Below, one piece after another: positions 43,868-53,960 of a stretch of 64,000 bases of DNA. The DNA is taken from assembly GCF_027595985.1 (NCBI RefSeq), contig NC_073305.1, positions 82,803,126 through 82,867,125 of the forward strand, given 5' to 3'. Under the pieces are notes generated by a model that had not been told where the DNA came from, did not search any database, and saw nothing but the letters and a program-made list of their open reading frames with translations. The position numbers were made by a program, and so were the translations under genes. The number at the start of each line of letters is the position of its first letter. Position 1 is the stretch's first letter. Source of the DNA: Sorex araneus (lineage: Eukaryota > Chordata > Mammalia > Eulipotyphla > Soricidae).

Positions 43868-44035
43868 TTTTACATTATATGTATTTCTATATGCATTTAT
43901 ATATACATATATATGTATATATACATATATATGTATACATATATGTATACATGCATATATACAAATATATAAAAATAAATTTATATATATACATAAATAA
44001 ATATATACATATATATATACATATATATGTAAGCA
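43868..44035. repeat. (TATACA/TATATG)n array
   Basis: A 170-bp alternating purine-pyrimidine array with many self-complementary stretches (tatatacatatatatgtata). Prone to cruciform formation and replication slippage. The Tyr/Ile-rich frames it creates are not genes. Confidence 0.9.
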
Positions 44036-44194
44036 CACAAGGCTCAACTTCTAATAGCTTATTAGTAATCTGTCATACATAGCTTACTGGCTCCAAGGTG
44101 AAATACAATATTCACACACTTTCCTCTGAGGATACTCTTTTGGATCATTTTTAGTGGGTTATTCATAATAAGTAATACAAAATAAATTATTTAG

Positions 44195-44375
44195 GTCTTT
44201 TTTGGGGAGCAGGGTTTGGGTGTTGGGGTGGGAACATTTGAAATATGGTGGTGAGTTGGTGTAATGGTGGCACTATTGGTGTTGGAATAGTAAATGTAAC
44301 AAATTATTGTGAACAACTTTATAAAAGTAAAATAAAATTTAAAAAATGTAAAGAAATAAAATAAAATAAAATAAA
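44195..44375 (+). mobile_element. Old L1-like 3' UTR
   Basis: Shows a G-rich stretch (ttgggtgttggggtggga), 'ggcactattggtgttggaat', gtgaacaactttataaaagt and AAAAT-type tail repeats. Its 3' end is similar to the tail of composite 2 (45250-45425). Confidence 0.6.
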
Positions 44376-44469
44376 AGTTATTCTGAAAACTTACTTAGCT
44401 TTAGTGTATATATATGTGTATGTGAAATAATTTTTAATTGTCTTTTTGACAGTATCTTATTGGTGCAGA

Positions 44470-44850
44470 AATACTGTACTGATTTGCTAGAGTTGCCATA
44501 TGAGGTACCATCATCAGGGCAGTATAAACAACAGAGATTTATTTTCTTAGAGTTACAGAAGACAGAAGTAAAAGATTGAGGTCTCAGCAGGGTTGATTTC
44601 TTCTAACGTTCTCTCCCCTACTTTTGAGAACGTCATTATCTTCTAGCATCTTTACATGACCTACTCTCTGTATTTTCTGTCCTAGACATGAGTCATAATA
44701 GATTAGGTCAACTGTAGTGACTTTTTTTCACTTTTGTAACAGTCCTGTTTAAAAAATATACTACATCTCCAAATATATGCCATTCTGGTGTTAAGGCTTC
44801 AACATAAATAGTTAGGAGAGACAAAAATTCAGCTCCCAACAGATGTGTAT
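44470..44850 (-). mobile_element. Ancient MaLR-type LTR, solo
   Basis: The plus strand gives tgctagagttgccatatgag, 'aaacaacagagatttattttcttagagtta', 'gtctcagcagggttgatttcttct', gagtcataatagattaggtc, tctccaaatatatgcc and 'ggcttcaacataaatag', the order I know from mammalian MaLR LTRs in reverse complement. It is old and has no coding part. Confidence 0.55.
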
Positions 44851-44984
44851 CCTCTAAAATTTAATTAGTTTGGTATATGTCTTATTAATTATATATATAC
44901 ATATATATGTATATATAGCTTTCTTAAATTTAGAAAGACAATTGTTTATATAGTCCATAGCATCTTTAGCCTTTTAAGTAGTCA

Positions 44985-45132
44985 TTTGTAAAGCAGGTAG
45001 GGCATTTGCCTTGCATGTATCTGACTTGGATTCAATTCCTTGAACCCCTCCAATTCCCTGGAGTCCCACTAGGAGTGATCTTTAAGCACAGAGCTGGGAG
45101 TAAGTCCTGACCATCACTATATGTGCTCCCTC
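44985..45132 (+). mobile_element. Old family A SINE, head truncated
   Basis: 'taaagcaggtagggcatttgccttgcatg', B box region ggattcaattcc, aggagtgatctttaagcaca and gctgggagtaagtcctga. Confidence 0.75.
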
Positions 45133-45172
45133 TGAAAAATAAATAAATGAATAAATAAATAAATAAATAAAT
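45133..45172. repeat. (AAAT)n tail
   Basis: About nine aaat units directly after the SINE at 44985. Probably its expanded A-rich tail. Confidence 0.9.
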
Positions 45173-45249
45173 GTTACCATTTTTGGACCAAACATTTCTC
45201 CTCCCTTATCTCTGGTCTCTGGGGCCCAGATCTGGAAATGATTATTGTT

Positions 45250-45425
45250 TTTTTTTCTATTTATATATTTTTTATTTTCATAAAGTAGTTCAAAATAGTT
45301 TATTGTAGCTAATATTCAAACACTATTTCCACCACTGAGCACCTTCCCACCAAAATAAGAGGGAAGTCTGTGAAGGTTTTTGTATTTCATTCTGGAGCCA
45401 TTTAAGCCTGTATATAAGACCATGG
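45250..45425 (-). mobile_element. L1-like 3' UTR and poly(A) of composite 2
   Basis: On the minus strand ttggtgggaaggtgctcagt, ggtggaaatagtgtttgaat, a 'caataaactattttgaac' run and an A-rich end. The order resembles the plus-strand tail at 44195-44375. Confidence 0.6.
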
Positions 45426-45429
45426 TGAG

Positions 45430-45897
45430 ATGCTGGTGGTGAATCTGTAATATAGCTCATTGAGGATCCTGATGTACTGAGTTTGAACATCCTGTTTGGC
45501 TAGGGATTCAATGACTGCTTCAGTCTCAACAGAATCAAAGATCTTTAAATCGATGACGTTAGACAGAGCAGCATCTTGAACTCTTGCAAAACCTCAATGA
45601 ACTTGGTCACTGTGTGGATATGGTTGATCGTGCTGAATCCTTTTCAGAACCCGACTTGTTCGTATGGTTGTCCTCTGTCTAGTGTTCTGCCAATCCTATT
45701 CAGGATGACTGGAGTGAACAACTTGGAGACGACGGACAACAGGCAGATTGGGCTATAGTTGCCAATGTTCTGGATATATCCCTTCTTGTACAACAGAATG
45801 GTCCTGCTCGTTTTCCATGTGGACAGAACCTTGCATTTTGACAGGTAGCATGTGAAGAGCTGAGCCAGGGATTCAGCAGGGGGATACCATTTCACCA
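45430..45897 (-). pseudogene. RTE-clade reverse transcriptase, amino-terminal part
   Basis: The 84-codon frame 45644-45898 holds a typical RTE-clade start of the reverse transcriptase: TILLYKKG, then GNYSPICLLSV-SKLFT-VILNRI, then DRGQPYEQVGF. Beyond a stop, further left on the plus strand, come TVTKFIEVLQEFKM and LRLKQ. This is the non-LTR reverse transcriptase of RTE elements, not L1. Broken by stops. It points head to head with the next segment. Confidence 0.8.
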
Positions 45898-46300
45898 AAA
45901 CTCTTCAGTGCCAGCTTGAGAACATTGTGCAATGACTAGAACGGGAAAGAATGGGAGTGAAGATAGATGGTCAGCAACTGCACCACCTCCGCTTCACTGA
46001 TGACATCAACCTAATAACACCAAACATCAGCAAAGAGGCACAAATGCTGGCCGACTTCAACCATGAGTGTGGAAAGGTCAGACTGCAGCTGAATCTCATG
46101 AAGACAATGTTCACGAGAAACAGAGTAGTCCCTGGCGAGATCGTCAGACTTCTTCAGGACCCTGAATGAGCGGTATAATGCTCTTCATTTTTCTGGAGTG
46201 AGCAGACACCATTAGGCTACACTAGCACGTGACAAGGATGAATGGAGACATTATTGGTGCCCGCTCGAAAAAAATTGATGAGCAGTGGAATGACAAGTAA
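45898..46300 (+). pseudogene. RTE-clade reverse transcriptase palm and terminal end
   Basis: The frame 45951-46169 reads MGVKIDGQQLHHLRFTDD followed by INLITPNISKEAQMLADF, the RTE palm block. The catalytic pair of Asp is kept, with FTDD in place of the usual FADD (45993-46004). After a deletion near 46170-46215 the ORF end reads ATLARDKDEWRHYWCPLE (about 46216-46269) and then stops. This final part is the same DNA as the 3' end of family B and C SINEs. The opposite orientation of 45430-45897 looks like a twin-priming inversion in the source copy. Confidence 0.82.
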
Positions 46301-46430
46301 TACAAGTGAAGTGATATAAGAGAATACAAGCAAGTATGTTAAAACCAAATAAATGTGTGCTACTTTTGGTACGTAAGTGGTCTAGGGTATAAGAGGTTGT
46401 GTATTTGCGCTGCATGCTCCAGAAAATTAT

Positions 46431-46987
46431 GTGCTTTCTTCCGGGAACTTTAGTTTGTAGTCTCTGGATCTTGGCCATTGATGAGATTACATGGCACTGG
46501 GGCAGTTTGTGGGTGTGATTCCAACCTACTGGAAAACTGAGGAGCTCAGGGGAGGAGGCCCAGTCCCGATCCAAGTGGGCTTGGTGGTCTCAGTCACAGG
46601 GCCTGCATACCTGGGTTTTTCTGCCTGTTCCCACTTGGGTGAGGCTCATTTGAGCATGTGGAGGTGGCCTTGAGCATGGCATTGGTTGGATTCTGGAGGT
46701 TTTTGGCTGCAGGGTTCTGCTTGGGGTGGGGAGAGAAACTCAACCTGCCCCCTCCCTCCGAGGTGTTCCCCTGAAGACAGCCTGGTGTGAGGTCAGGACA
46801 TTCTGCATTGCACTCTTCCGGGAACTTTAGTTTATAGACTCTGGATGTTGGCTGTTGATGAGATTACATGGCACTGCGGAAGTTTGTGGGTGTGACTGCC
46901 AAGTTACTGGAAAACTGGGGAGCTGGGGGCAGGAGGCCCACTCTAGTGGGCTTGGAGGTCTCAGTCACAGGGCCCACATCTCTGGAT
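46431..46987 (-). repeat. Tandem family C 5' units, 376-bp period
   Basis: cttccgggaactttag occurs at 46438 and 46814. Both are followed by the same blocks: ttgatgagattacatggcac, gcagtttgtgggtgtga (gaagtttgtgggtgtga), actggaaaactg and ggtctcagtcacagggcc. The first is complete to the family's 5' end (cctggtgtgaggtcagga). The second is cut off at the TSD. The corresponding single unit is seen at 480-856. Confidence 0.88.
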
Positions 46988-47155
46988 TGGAAATGATTAT
47001 TGTTGAAGAGAGAAAGGTAAGTAAACAAAATTTCTGTTTTTGGCTCCTGTGATTGAAGAGGATGAAGACTTGAAAGATATTTTCCACCAGGTGTTAAACC
47101 CACTTCTATTGGTCCAATCTCCACTTGAGAACTCAAGTAAAGAAAACAGAAAAGA

Positions 47156-47909
47156 ATGTTCATTGCAGCACAATAGCAAGAATCTGGAAACAACCCAAGG
47201 GCACAAGGACAGACAACTGGATAAAGAAACTATGATACACCTAAACAATGTATCACAAGGAAAACTGAAGTCATGAAATTTGCTTATAAATAGATGGACA
47301 TGGAGAATATTATGCTGAGTGAAATGTGTTAGAAGGAGAAGGACAGACTGTGCTAATTTTGAGATATAAAAAAACAAAGTATGAGACTAATATCCAAGGA
47401 CAGAAAAAACAGGGGCCATGAGAAATGTTTCACAGTTGGAGGATTGCCACAAGTATTTCTGGGGTCCAAGGGGAGTTAGGATAGAGAAGAGTCTTTTATG
47501 ACAATGATAGATGGAAATGTTCACTATGGAAAAAACTGAGTGCTGAAAATAGGTAAAGGGATATGCATGATAGCCTTTCAGCATCTGTATTGCAAATCAT
47601 AAGCCCGAAAGGAAAGAGAGAGAGATAGAGACAGAGAGATAGACAGAGACAGAGACAGACAGAGACAAAGAGACAAAGACTGAGAGAGACAGAGAAAGAA
47701 AGAGAGAAACGGGGGGGGGAGGAAAAGTGCCTTCTATATAGGCAGGCTGGCTTAGGGGTGGGTAACTGGGGACATTGGTGATGGGAAATGTAAATTATAA
47801 ATGGGGTGGGTGTTGGAACATTGTTGTATGACTGAAATACAATCATGAACAACTTTGTAACTCTGTATCTCATGATGATTCAATTAAAGAAATGAATTAA
47901 CAACTGAAG
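47156..47909 (+). mobile_element. L1, 5' truncated, 754 bp
   Basis: A perfect 17-bp TSD, aaagaaaacagaaaaga, lies at 47139-47155 and 47910-47926. Starts in the ORF2 end (attgcagcacaatagcaaga), then a 3' UTR with a GACAGA-type array (47611-47705), gacattggtgatgggaaatg, actgaaatacaatcatgaac and an A-rich end. Confidence 0.92.
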
Positions 47910-47926
47910 AAAGAAAACAGAAAAGA

Positions 47927-48749
47927 CTGGTTCAGCAAGTTCAGAAGACTGGCTCTTAGGCACAAGAGGCTGGACCACAGCACAGCTTTAATTCTTTGAA
48001 AATGGTGAGTCCTTGGAAAAGTAAGTTTGTTAATTGGAAATCTGGAGAGATATTGTGATTGGCATTCCTATACTTGCATTTTATTATCACCATCATTTAT
48101 TTATAAAAAGGATTCCAAACGTCAGATTTGTCCCAAAAGAGAGAAAAAATATATATTATATGTATATTATATACTTGGGAAAATCCGGAGAAGTTGGAGC
48201 AAAGGAAATCACTTCTCTCCTTCATCTCTCGTTTGCTTCCTATTTATGTAAAAAAATATATGAGTTTATTTGATAAATTATATTTAATTAACTTGTGAGA
48301 AGTTGGAAGAGACTACTCTGCCAACAATTTTCATTTGAAATAAAGTTTATAAAACTAATTTAGAATTAGGTATTTGGACCATTGAGCAAAAGAAGGTCAT
48401 TTATTGTTCAATAATCCAAATACCATTGAGCAACTCTCTAGAACAACTCTTGATCTAAGTTTAAGCCACTCCTGTTGAACTTAATGGTATATAGTTTGTG
48501 TTACAATTTCAAAATCATCCAACTGCCATATTTATGGAAAAACACTCCAAGTCTGATATATATTGAGATCTCAGAAGGTCAAAATGCACAAAAGTAAATG
48601 GGCAGAATTTGAGATTGCTTTAAAGGCTACTTTCCCTAGAGAGGGTCTTGATACCATCACTACGAAATGTGGAATACATATTGGTGAGAAATTGGGTTAT
48701 ATTTGACATGATTTATAAATTTTCATAATTTTGGTAATTTCTCCAGTGG
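47927..48749. other. Unique sequence
   Basis: Nothing recognised. AT-rich. Confidence 0.4.
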
Positions 48750-48916
48750 GAATGATGAGATACTGAGAGTATCTCGCCCACATACCAGAGCCAGGCAAGC
48801 TACCTGTGGCACATTCTATATGCCAGAAACAGTAACAAGTCTCACAATGGAGATGTTACTGTTGCTTACTTGAGCAAATCAATGAGCAATGGGATTACAG
48901 TGACAGTGACAGTTGC
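48750..48916 (+). mobile_element. Family B SINE, 5' truncated
   Basis: Starts in the body (agatactgagagtatctcgc) and keeps ggcacattctatatgcc, the end gatgttactgttgcttactt and the tail gtgacagtgacagtt. Confidence 0.87.
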
Positions 48917-48919
48917 TTA

Positions 48920-49621
48920 GAAAAAGACTTTCCCTTTCTATTAATGGTCAGCTACAAAGCAATTGCTGTACCCCTACTGATGTTTGTTATCTTTGTCATA
49001 ATCTTTTCAGAATACTGACTTCTGAACATGCCTGAAGTCTCCATACCTCCCCTCTCCTCTTTTATGCTAATTAAATTTATGCTTATACTTGGACTCCCCC
49101 AAGTAAAATCACGTTGTAATTATTAAAGGAAACCCTTCCATTAACTAGTAGAAGTTAGCACTTTTTGAGCTCTGAACCTATTACATTTTTAATAAGAATA
49201 CTTGTGAAACAATAATTTCTATTAAAATGTAATAAGCATAAACTTGCATAAATTTTAAAATGTTTAACTTGATGTTAAAATGACATCAACGGATAAGAAT
49301 TTAATTAGGCCTTTTTTGATAAGGTAGGGTAACAAACAGAAATAGCTCACTGCTCAATGAATATGAATATTATTGTACTATATTTTCCCTTTTCTACTCT
49401 ATCACTTATAGTTTGTTCTAACATGAAGGAACAAATTTAAAACAAGATCATATCATTACTATGTGATCTTAAGTAGTCAGACTAGGATCTTAATCCCTAT
49501 TCCATTACTAACTGGAAGTGTGAACATCAGGCTTAATTTTCTTATATTTATTGAGGTTTATGAAATTAAATTTATTGAAATTTAATGCCTCATTTAAAAA
49601 CTTTGTTCACTTTTTGTTTGG
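48920..49621. other. Unique sequence
   Basis: Only a weak MIR-like patch near 49480-49560 (ggaagtgtgaacatcagg, ttaattttctta). Otherwise nothing recognised. Confidence 0.35.
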
Positions 49622-49740
49622 GGATGCACTGAGAAGTCCTAGAAATCACTCCTGGCAGTGCACAGGGGACCATATGCAGTGCTGGTCCCAAACTGGGGTG
49701 AACAACAAGTAAGGCAACTGCCTTAATTCCTGCACTTTCT
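49622..49740 (-). mobile_element. Old family A SINE
   Basis: The plus strand has gaaatcactcctggcagtgc, acaggggaccatatgcagtg, ctggtcccaaactggggtg and a run toward ctgcactttctctgg. Confidence 0.7.
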
Positions 49741-50754
49741 CTGGTTTGTAAAAGTCCCTTTTAAGTGGAACTGCTATTTTGTAACTTTGTATGCATTTTA
49801 ATTCATATTTTATGTATACAAAATAGTACATACATTTTGAGTGTATGATTAGGCACATAAAAAAGTAATTGAAATACATATAGTATGGCTTTCTGACTCA
49901 TGTTTTCTTAGTATATGTTACCTTCCTTTATCTAATTCTGTATCCTCTTCCTTTCCATGGAGTGTGTTGATGAGTGAGAGCTTTTGGTAAAACAAGTTTT
50001 TATCAATTAAAATAAATTAAAGACAACAGTAAAAATTAACTTTATAATTCATGAATAAACTATACTTTGAGAAATCCTTTTATCAAAAAGCTCTTTGAAG
50101 CAAACAATTATTAAGTGGAAAAATAACATGCTGTCACTATTATTCCTCTTTCCTCATTCTGATTACTGTCATTGTTGAGAGTAAGAATTTTATAAGAAGC
50201 AACAGCATGTATCCTATGCTCCCTTTTATAGGGTTTTCATAAAGACTGACTAGAAGCTTTTGATTATCAAAGCAATAATCAATTTTAACTGCTTATACCA
50301 GATTTATGAACAAATTAAAAGAAAAAGGGAAATAAAATGGAGTTGCAAACTAAATAAAAAAGAAGATAACTGTTCTATTAACTTGCTTAAAATAATGTAA
50401 TTATGTTGAAATTAATTTTTGCATTGATTTATTGACTGTTCCAATTCATACACACATATTTGAGTATGTAGAGGATCTAAATCAAATGGCTACGATGACA
50501 CTGATTTTCATCATTGTATTTTTTTTTCGTGTCAGATACGTTTTGTGCCAAGTAACAAAATTAAAAGGAGACGCATGTCACACACAAGTGTCATCACCTG
50601 ATCATCATGCTTATGAAATGGAAAAGGATCCTACACCATTGTATTTATTCCTGAAGTTTATCAAGTCTCTCTCCATTTTTCAGTCACTGATACATTTTAT
50701 ACTTTTCTATTTCCATAAATTAAAAAAAATTCATGTTATCACTTTATAATAATT
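49741..50754. other. Unique AT-rich sequence
   Basis: Nothing recognised. Confidence 0.4.
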
Positions 50755-50870
50755 TTTTGGCTGCACTCAGCTCTGCTCAGACCTTGCTCCTGTCTCTATC
50801 CTTATGGATCACTTTTGGCTAACCTTGGGGGACCATAGTGAGACCAAGTACCTTCCCATTTGTATTATCT
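50755..50870 (-). mobile_element. Very old family A SINE
   Basis: The plus strand has ctgcactcagctctgctcag, accttgctcctgtctct and cttatggatcacttttgg. Confidence 0.5.
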
Positions 50871-50879
50871 TCCGCTTTG

Positions 50880-51924
50880 TACTATCTCTGGGAGATGACA
50901 AATTTTAGCTACCAAGGGAGCAGGGAATTCTCATTGAACTGAATTAGCAGAATTTTTTCTCTAACTGGGCTAATTAAGACTGGAGATAAAATAAAATGGG
51001 ATAAAATTGAGGTCTAGTCAAATAGAAATCAAAGAAGCCTTGCTAAAGGCTAGAGGAGAGTCTAAACTTTAGCAAATAGGTAGAGGAGAGTCTTCATCAA
51101 TAAATATTACAGTTATTTCAGCCTTTTTCTGATTCCAGTCTTTGGAGACACTGCATTTCTGTGCTTAGTCTGTTGCCTTCTCTGATGGACTTGCTTCCTC
51201 CATCCTTCTTTCAGAATATTTGGGTCCCTTGAGTTTGAAATCAACCAAGAATAATGTACCATTCTCCAGAGATTTCTGTTAATATCATCCTAGTGTCCCC
51301 TTCTCCACTTTGTCTTGAATAAATATGATTTACTAGTCCATTTAGCTAGAAGTTAGTGAAGGCAATGGGGATAGGGTTAGGGAAGAATGCTCTAAGATGG
51401 TTCCAGGCCCTAAAGTCATCTTATATTCCAGATGCAAATATATGTGAAAATACAGGGCAACTAAACCTTCTTTCTTGTGTGGGGGCCAGCGGCCAGGGCT
51501 GGAGAGTAGGGTTGCAGTAGGAACAGTGAGGGCGCTACCACTGATGTTTGTCAATGTGCTCCAGGGCATAGAGGATCCTTGGTCTTGATTTCTGATCCCT
51601 CTGACCTGACTGTGCACCAAAATGAAAATTCAAATCTGAGTGTATTTGCAAATGCCCTCAATGGAAAAGTTACTTTTGAGCTCTTCTATCTCTCTGTTCA
51701 CTATTATTTGTCTCTGACTTAATTATTCCATATTATTAATACTATTCAGATCATTGCTATCTTTCACTGAAAAACAATTGTGAGTTTTTAGGGTTGTTTT
51801 GCTTGAGGCATGATTTGCATTTTTATCTATTTTTGAAACATTTATTTATGTTATTTAAAGATGCATTATGTTTATGTGTGATTGTGCAGGCTTACATCCC
51901 AGGTGTGGACCCAAAACAAACAAG
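50880..51924. other. Unique sequence
   Basis: No feature recognised. A small duplication, 'aggagagtct' at about 51054 and 51085, is the only pattern. Composition is fairly balanced near 51330-51600. Confidence 0.4.
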
Positions 51925-51927
51925 CAG

Positions 51928-51958
<31 letters not shown>

Positions 51959-51978
51959 CACACACATATATATGTATA
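51925..51978. repeat. (TA)n/(CA)n microsatellite
   Basis: Alternating ta, with an acacacac segment near 51958. Confidence 0.9.
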
Positions 51979-52039
51979 AAGGGTTTAAAATGTTGCTTGC
52001 CTTTAGTGGCACAAAGAAAAAAATAAACATTTTTTATTT

Positions 52040-52190
52040 TTATTTTTTGTCATACCTGGAAGTGCTTAGAATGTAATCCCAGCTCTGCACTCAGTGATCA
52101 GTCCTGGCAGACCTCGAGGAGTATATGGGATACTGAGGATGGAAACTAAGCCAGCTTCATGTAAGACAAATATCCTACCAGCTATATTTC
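52040..52190 (-). mobile_element. Old family A SINE
   Basis: The plus strand has tcatacctggaagtgcttag, cagctctgcactcagtgatc and tatatgggatactgaggatg. Confidence 0.65.
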
Positions 52191-52204
52191 TATTTCCTCA
52201 CTTT

Positions 52205-52345
52205 TTGTGTACATACAGCAATTCTCCATGCTCACAGATCTCAAGGGATCACTTCTGGCAGTGCTTGGAAGATCATATGTGACGCCAGGATCAACTTGGG
52301 TTGGCCAAATGCAAGTCATATGCCTTAACCCCTATACAATCTCTA
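52205..52345 (-). mobile_element. Old family A SINE, second in tandem
   Basis: The plus strand has ctcaagggatcacttctggc, agatcatatgtgacgccagg and acttgggttggccaaatgc. Same orientation as its neighbour. Confidence 0.6.
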
Positions 52346-52351
52346 AAGCAG

Positions 52352-52500
52352 ATCAAAGGGCTGGAGTACATGATCAACATGTGGATAGTCCAGGTTTGAT
52401 CAAGGCACTGCATAATCTCCAGAGTACCACACAGAACAGAATAACCTCCAAAGACTATGCTGGAAGTAGACCTGAGTGGGATCCTGTGTAATCACAAAAT
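52352..52500 (+). mobile_element. Very old family A SINE
   Basis: 'aaagggctggagtacatgatcaa', gtccaggtttgatcaaggc. The rest is barely recognisable. Confidence 0.45.
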
Positions 52501-52519
52501 AAATAAGTGATCGCAGTGG

Positions 52520-52960
52520 CATGTTCTCTCTCCCCTGCCATGTGCATTTGGTGATGATGAGCCACTTCCCCCACCCGGACATGCTGCCACCACCAATGAA
52601 CACTGAAGAAGGGAACAGGGCCGCCAGGCAGGTTGGTGATCAGTTGCCGTTTATTCCATTCTCCGCATGTGCCTGTTCCAGTCTCACTAAGCTCCCTATT
52701 CCAGTCTCACACTGCCCATCATTCTTGTCTCCTTCTGTCCTCCATGCTAATATCACCACACTCCATCTCACAACCTTGGTTTCACCCAACATCTGAGCAT
52801 TTCAGATAGCAGCTACACACAGGTCTATAGCAAAATCAACATATGAAAGCCCTTCTTCCTTCTTCCTTCTGACCTCCTGCAGCCAGGATATCTGCTCAAG
52901 GGTCAAATACCACCAAGGGGTGTGTTTCTCATTTCCTTAATCCTATATTATTATGATAAC
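52520..52960 (-). mobile_element. Possible solo LTR
   Basis: The minus strand reads gaatggaataaacggcaact, then 'gatcaccaacctgcctggcgg' in part, like the poly(A)-signal and R/U5 part of a retroviral LTR, with a purine-rich upstream part. I found no clear TG...CA ends and no TSD. It could equally be unique DNA. Confidence 0.3.
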
Positions 52961-53020
52961 CATTTAAACATCTATCTTAATTCTACTTCTTAATGTAGTC
53001 ATTTTGTATAGACTCAGTAG

Positions 53021-53275
53021 CACTGTAGCACTGTAGCAATATTGTCCTGTTGTTCATTGATTTGCTCTAGCTGACACCAGTAATGTCTCCACTGTAAGAC
53101 TTCTTGTTACTGTTTTTGGCATATTGAATACGCCATGGGGAGCTTGCCAGGCTCTGCTGTGCGGGCGGGATACTCTTGGTAGCTTGCCAGTTTCTCCAAG
53201 AGGGACGGAGGAATTGAACCCGGGTCAGCCGTGTGCAAGGCAAACGCCCTACCCACTGTGCTATTGCTCCAGTCC
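53021..53275 (-). mobile_element. Family B SINE, full length
   Basis: Near-perfect 15-bp TSD gtatagacWcagtaR at 53006-53020 and 53276-53290. The plus strand has a reversed agcactgtagcactgtagca tail, the RTE-like block, body 'tgaatacgccatggggagcttgcc' in part and a B box region gaacccgggtc. Confidence 0.92.
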
Positions 53276-53290
53276 GTATAGACACAGTAA

Positions 53291-53960
53291 GAGATACAAT
53301 AATCTTGTAGGGTGACTCTCCTGAGGACATCTTGCTATAAGAACCCAGACTACAGTGCTCAGGCCAGATTAGTATTTCCTAACACTAGAAGGGTCCTTAA
53401 TTCAATTGTTACTCTTTAGGTAATGACAGAATTTGTCCATGATCGTGATCTTAACTTATAGTTAAGTATTATAGCTGTTGGCCTGGTCCGTTTCGATGCC
53501 AGGGTAGCTCACAGCTTGCCCTGTGTCCATCCAGTCCCTTGTCGGGACCCTGTTTTGGGGGTGCTAGGAAGTAAGGGCAACTGAGGCTTAAATCTGAGAG
53601 AACAGATGCCCCAGAGTGAATATTATTCAGAGTCAATTAACTCCCAAGTTGCACAAACATAGCATTAACTGTCTTCCTGTGTCTATACAAAAAGGACATC
53701 GCTCTGAAGTAAACTATGCATAAGAACAGAAGGAGAAGAGAAAAACAATATTTCACTTACAAATACAAATCAACAGAGTGTGATTTGGGGATAAAGGTGA
53801 TTGACTGATTGGGGAAGCAGAGCACAGAGAAGAGGTTAAAGATAAACACACAGAAATGGGAGTGTCTCGGAAGCACTATGATAGGTATAATCCAATAAAC
53901 CTAAGCTCCCTCCAGCCAGGGATAAATGACAAACCAATGTTATCCTATGGGACCTCAAGA
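53291..53960. other. Unclassified block, possibly an old repeat
   Basis: 53461-53580 is more GC-rich than its surroundings (ggcctggtccgtttcgatgc, cagtcccttgtcgggaccct) and is followed by purine-rich sequence. It has the look of an interspersed element, but I cannot assign it. Confidence 0.25.

Larger units (their letters stand above)
45250..46987 (-). mobile_element. Composite retroelement 2: tandem family C units, RTE mosaic, L1-like tail
   Basis: A perfect 17-bp TSD, tggaaatgattattgtt, lies at 45233-45249 and 46988-47004, so all 1738 bp entered together. On the minus strand the order is: about 185 bp of family C 5' unit (46987-46801), a full 376-bp family C 5' unit (46800-46431), a linker with tttggttttaacatacttgc (about 46350) that recurs at 59947, an RTE 3' end in antisense (46300-45898), an RTE reverse transcriptase in sense (45897-45430), an L1-like 3' UTR (45425-45260) and poly(A) next to 45250. 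Inferred: a transcript began in family C promoter units, read through a rearranged RTE copy, ended at an L1-type poly(A) signal and was copied by L1. Confidence 0.85.

Noticed and set aside
43715-44082. Tyr/Ile-rich frames on both strands
   Set aside because: They are translations of the (TATACA)n array.
45430-46300. Independent RTE insertion with its own TSD
   Set aside because: I found no direct repeats around the RTE part. The only TSD encloses the larger block 45250-46987.
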